Origin: Candidatus Peregrinibacteria bacterium
GTDB taxonomy: Bacteria > Patescibacteriota > Gracilibacteria > UBA1369 > LOWO2-01-FULL-3
NCBI GenBank assembly: GCA_016186245.1
Contig: JACPLZ010000013.1
Coordinates: 1 to 6,392, forward strand
Reading direction: 5' to 3'
DNA: 6,392 nucleotides
In this document: positions 5,099-6,392 of the stretch, in pieces
Numbering within the stretch: position 1 is the stretch's first letter
Layout of the letters: the number at the start of each line of letters is the position of its first letter
Notes under the pieces: generated by a model
What the model saw: only the letters and a program-made list of their open reading frames with translations
Databases searched by the model: none
What the model was told of the DNA's origin: nothing
Position numbers and translations under genes: made by a program

Positions 5099-5338
5099 TT
5101 AAGCTTTTATTTTCGTAATTTTTTCGATTTCTTTCTGCTTATTTATAACCTGCCTGCCATTGTATTTGCCGCATTCATGGCAAACCATGTGGACTATTTT
5201 TTTCGCGCCGCAATCGTGGCATTTCATAAGATTAACAGCATTGCTCAACTGCTTCAAAGCCCTTGTTTTGAATGCGCCATAGCGCAGCGCCGACCTTGGT
5301 TTTGACTTCTTATATTTTGGGACTGAATGCTTGGCCAT
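5099..5338 (-). CDS. rpmF: Large ribosomal subunit protein bL32
   Basis: A 79-residue basic protein of the large ribosomal subunit. The zinc ribbon is intact: Cys40-x-x-Cys43 and Cys53-x-x-Cys56, with CHECGKYNGRQVI matching the family's CxxCGxYxGRxV. The N-terminus MAKHSVPKYKKSKPRSALR corresponds to the usual MAVPKxKxSKxRR, with three or four extra residues before VPK. The basic C-terminal tail (about 66-79) is somewhat longer than in many bacteria. Four intact cysteines mean the zinc-binding form rather than the cysteine-free form used under zinc limitation. The gene starts 4 nt after yceD and ends 4 nt before nusB. No Shine-Dalgarno is seen. Confidence 0.93.
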   Translation of the reverse strand: MAKHSVPKYKKSKPRSALRYGAFKTRALKQLSNAVNLMKCHDCGAKKIVHMVCHECGKYNGRQVINKQKEIEKITKIKA

Positions 5339-5342
5339 ATAC

Positions 5343-5870
5343 TTATTTAATCAGTTTTTTCAGTGCGGCAAGCGGTTTGTTATCCTTTTGAATTTTTAGA
5401 ATTTCATCCGCGCATTGACAGGTTGCTTCGTTAAGATTTTGGCCGCAGTGCGGGCAAATCCCCTGACAATGGTTTGAGCATACTGGAATTAACGGGAAAT
5501 GCAAGATAATTTCCTGCCTAAGCATCTCCGTAAGGTCAATGCGATGTTTCTTCATATCTATCAGGTAGAGATCATTAATGTCCTCCGGCTGTCTCGGAGC
5601 TTTTATCAAGAATTGGCGCTCGGCATTCTTCACCTGAACCTTTCGCTTAAAATCCTTGAGACATCTTTGACACTGGAAAACTACGGATATCGTCACGGCG
5701 GAAGTGTGGACATTTACTCCGTCATCAAGGCGCATAATCTGGACTTTCCCCTGGATTGAGGACGCACCCTCTATTCCGTCAAAATCAACAGGACCATCAA
5801 AGGAATAATCTTCCCGGGTGCCGGTGGAAGATTCCAATAGTTTGCCAATCGAAAAGATAAGTGGGTGCAT
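5343..5870 (-). CDS. yceD: YceD / DUF177 family protein
   Basis: A 175-residue protein of the YceD (DUF177) family, which in E. coli and plant plastids is linked to 23S rRNA accumulation and is usually encoded just before rpmF, as here. The family core is visible: FQCQRCLKDF (about residues 66-75), an acidic IDM..HRIDLTEMLRQEIILHFPLIPVC stretch, and the cysteine-rich end CQGICPHCGQNLNEATCQC, where the paired cysteines probably bind zinc. I prefer the ATG at 5870 to the TTG two codons earlier. No Shine-Dalgarno is present. A CATAAT box at 5893-5888 could serve as a -10 and leave a leader of about 11 nt, but its -35 is poor. It is the first gene of the tight yceD-rpmF-nusB-rnc-Nudix run, 40 nt after the membrane protein gene. 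Confidence 0.9.
   Translation of the reverse strand: MHPLIFSIGKLLESSTGTREDYSFDGPVDFDGIEGASSIQGKVQIMRLDDGVNVHTSAVTISVVFQCQRCLKDFKRKVQVKNAERQFLIKAPRQPEDINDLYLIDMKKHRIDLTEMLRQEIILHFPLIPVCSNHCQGICPHCGQNLNEATCQCADEILKIQKDNKPLAALKKLIK
5345..5353 (-). promoter_or_regulatory. Weak extended -10 box before rpmF
   Basis: Leftward TGATTAAAT (5353-5345) has the TG of an extended -10 and a 4-of-6 hexamer. Predicted +1 is exactly 5338, the A of the rpmF ATG. No good -35 is present, and the bases also encode the end of YceD, so this is tentative. Confidence 0.25.
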
Positions 5871-5887
5871 GATCAAGAATGTGAAAA

Positions 5888-5893
5888 ATTATG
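5888..5893 (-). promoter_or_regulatory. Weak -10 candidate for the yceD-rpmF-nusB-rnc cluster
   Basis: Leftward CATAAT matches TATAAT at 5 of 6 positions and lies in the only gap (5871-5910) before the cluster. The hexamer at -35 distance (GATTAA) is poor. The same gap holds a short GC-rich segment followed by AATTTTT, which might instead be a weak terminator for the upstream gene. Confidence 0.25.
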
Positions 5894-5910
5894 CGCAGCG
5901 CCGCGTCCGT

Positions 5911-6392
5911 TTAATCTCTTCGTGCCATAATCAGACGCAAAATAAAGAGAAACAAATTAAAAATATCGAGATACAGATTTAAAGCGGCGTCAATGTAACG
6001 GTCTTCCGGATAATGTTTCAGTTTCTGAAAATCGTAAACTGTATATCCTGCAAAAAGCAGCACGCCAATGCCGGAATAAACCATTTCCATGGTATTGCCC
6101 CATGGCAGGAAAATCCCCACAACTCCAACGAGAATCATGCCTATGAGTCCAATCATCAGGAAGCCGCGCATCCCGCTGAGATCGATTTTTGTTGTCCAGC
6201 CGAAAATGGCAGTAGCTGTGAATGTAAGTCCGGTGATGGCGAGAGCTTTTGTAAGAATGGTAACGCCTTCCGGTGTGGCGGCGAGAATAGCAAGGAGAGG
6301 AGCAACGGTGATACCGGTAATAAACGTAAAAAGGGCAAACATAAAACGATTAAGCGGGATTTTTTGGCTCCACAGTCTTGATGTAAAAATAA
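5911..6392 (-). CDS. Bax inhibitor-1 / YccA-family membrane protein, 5' end beyond window
   Basis: The frame is open to the right edge: 16 codons before the first Met (6342) continue in frame as TSRLWSQKIPLNRF, so that Met is internal. About 159 residues are visible of a family usually 210-240 long. Five or six hydrophobic segments are seen: starting near FALFTFITGI, ILTKALAITGLTF, GFLMIGLIGMILVGVVGIFL, MVYSGIGVLLFAGYTVYD, and ALNLYLDIFNLFLFILRLI. The YDFQKLKHY stretch and the YIDAALNLYLDIFNLF end are the hallmark of the BI-1 family, cytoplasmic-membrane proteins with a reported proton-sensitive calcium leak (BsYetJ) and links to membrane protein quality control (YccA). The role in this organism is unknown. 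It lies upstream of yceD, 40 nt away. Confidence 0.9.
   Translation of the reverse strand, partial: IFTSRLWSQKIPLNRFMFALFTFITGITVAPLLAILAATPEGVTILTKALAITGLTFTATAIFGWTTKIDLSGMRGFLMIGLIGMILVGVVGIFLPWGNTMEMVYSGIGVLLFAGYTVYDFQKLKHYPEDRYIDAALNLYLDIFNLFLFILRLIMARRD

Noticed and set aside
5888..5910. Intrinsic terminator after the Bax-inhibitor-1-like gene
   Set aside because: The GC-rich bases before AATTTTT form at best a 3-bp stem, too weak to call.
6340..6342. Start of the Bax-inhibitor-1-like gene at the Met at 6342
   Set aside because: The frame stays open upstream to the window edge and family members are 60-80 residues longer, so this Met is internal.

Overview
The window joins two sequences that look unlike each other. 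Positions 1 to about 636 are very GC-rich (46 of 60 bases in 421-480) and carry the start of one leftward gene, with a strong GGAGG ribosome site and a signal peptide ending ALA|Q. It resembles a secreted or outer-membrane beta-strand protein of a high-GC Gram-negative bacterium. From about 637 the DNA turns AT-rich (17 G+C in 661-720) and then settles to moderate GC for the rest of the window. The right-hand part suggests a Candidate Phyla Radiation (Patescibacteria, Parcubacteria-like) genome: tightly packed housekeeping genes, almost no Shine-Dalgarno sites, a NusB beginning MASYRHLART, and yceD-rpmF-nusB-rnc without the fatty-acid genes often found between rpmF and rnc. This assignment comes from recalled family features, not from a search.

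Layout: 1-588, minus-strand 5' part of a secreted protein of unknown function, running off the left edge. 589-1164, a 576-base gene-free spacer holding a GC-rich hairpin, a long 27-bp-arm hairpin, heptamer repeats, a 14-bp palindrome and a very good promoter. 1165-2088, plus-strand thioredoxin reductase. 2092-2114, an inverted repeat between convergent gene ends. 2098-6392, a leftward cluster read in the order Bax-inhibitor-1-like membrane protein (5' end off the window), yceD/DUF177, rpmF (bL32), nusB, rnc (RNase III), an Ap4A-hydrolase-like Nudix gene, and pepA-type leucyl aminopeptidase.

The leftward cluster joins ribosome and rRNA functions (bL32, the rRNA-linked YceD, NusB antitermination, RNase III pre-rRNA cleavage) with nucleotide clean-up (Nudix) and peptide turnover (M17 aminopeptidase). 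Gaps of 4 nt and overlaps of 7 and 41 nt suggest co-transcription and translational coupling from yceD to the Nudix gene. pepA has its own promoter.

The most notable signals are promoters whose predicted start points lie on or next to start codons (trxB, pepA, less certainly rnc and rpmF), implying leaderless mRNAs, and the abrupt change of composition and translation signals near 636, which points to an assembly chimera or a recent foreign insertion. I did not find a recognisable new multi-gene system.
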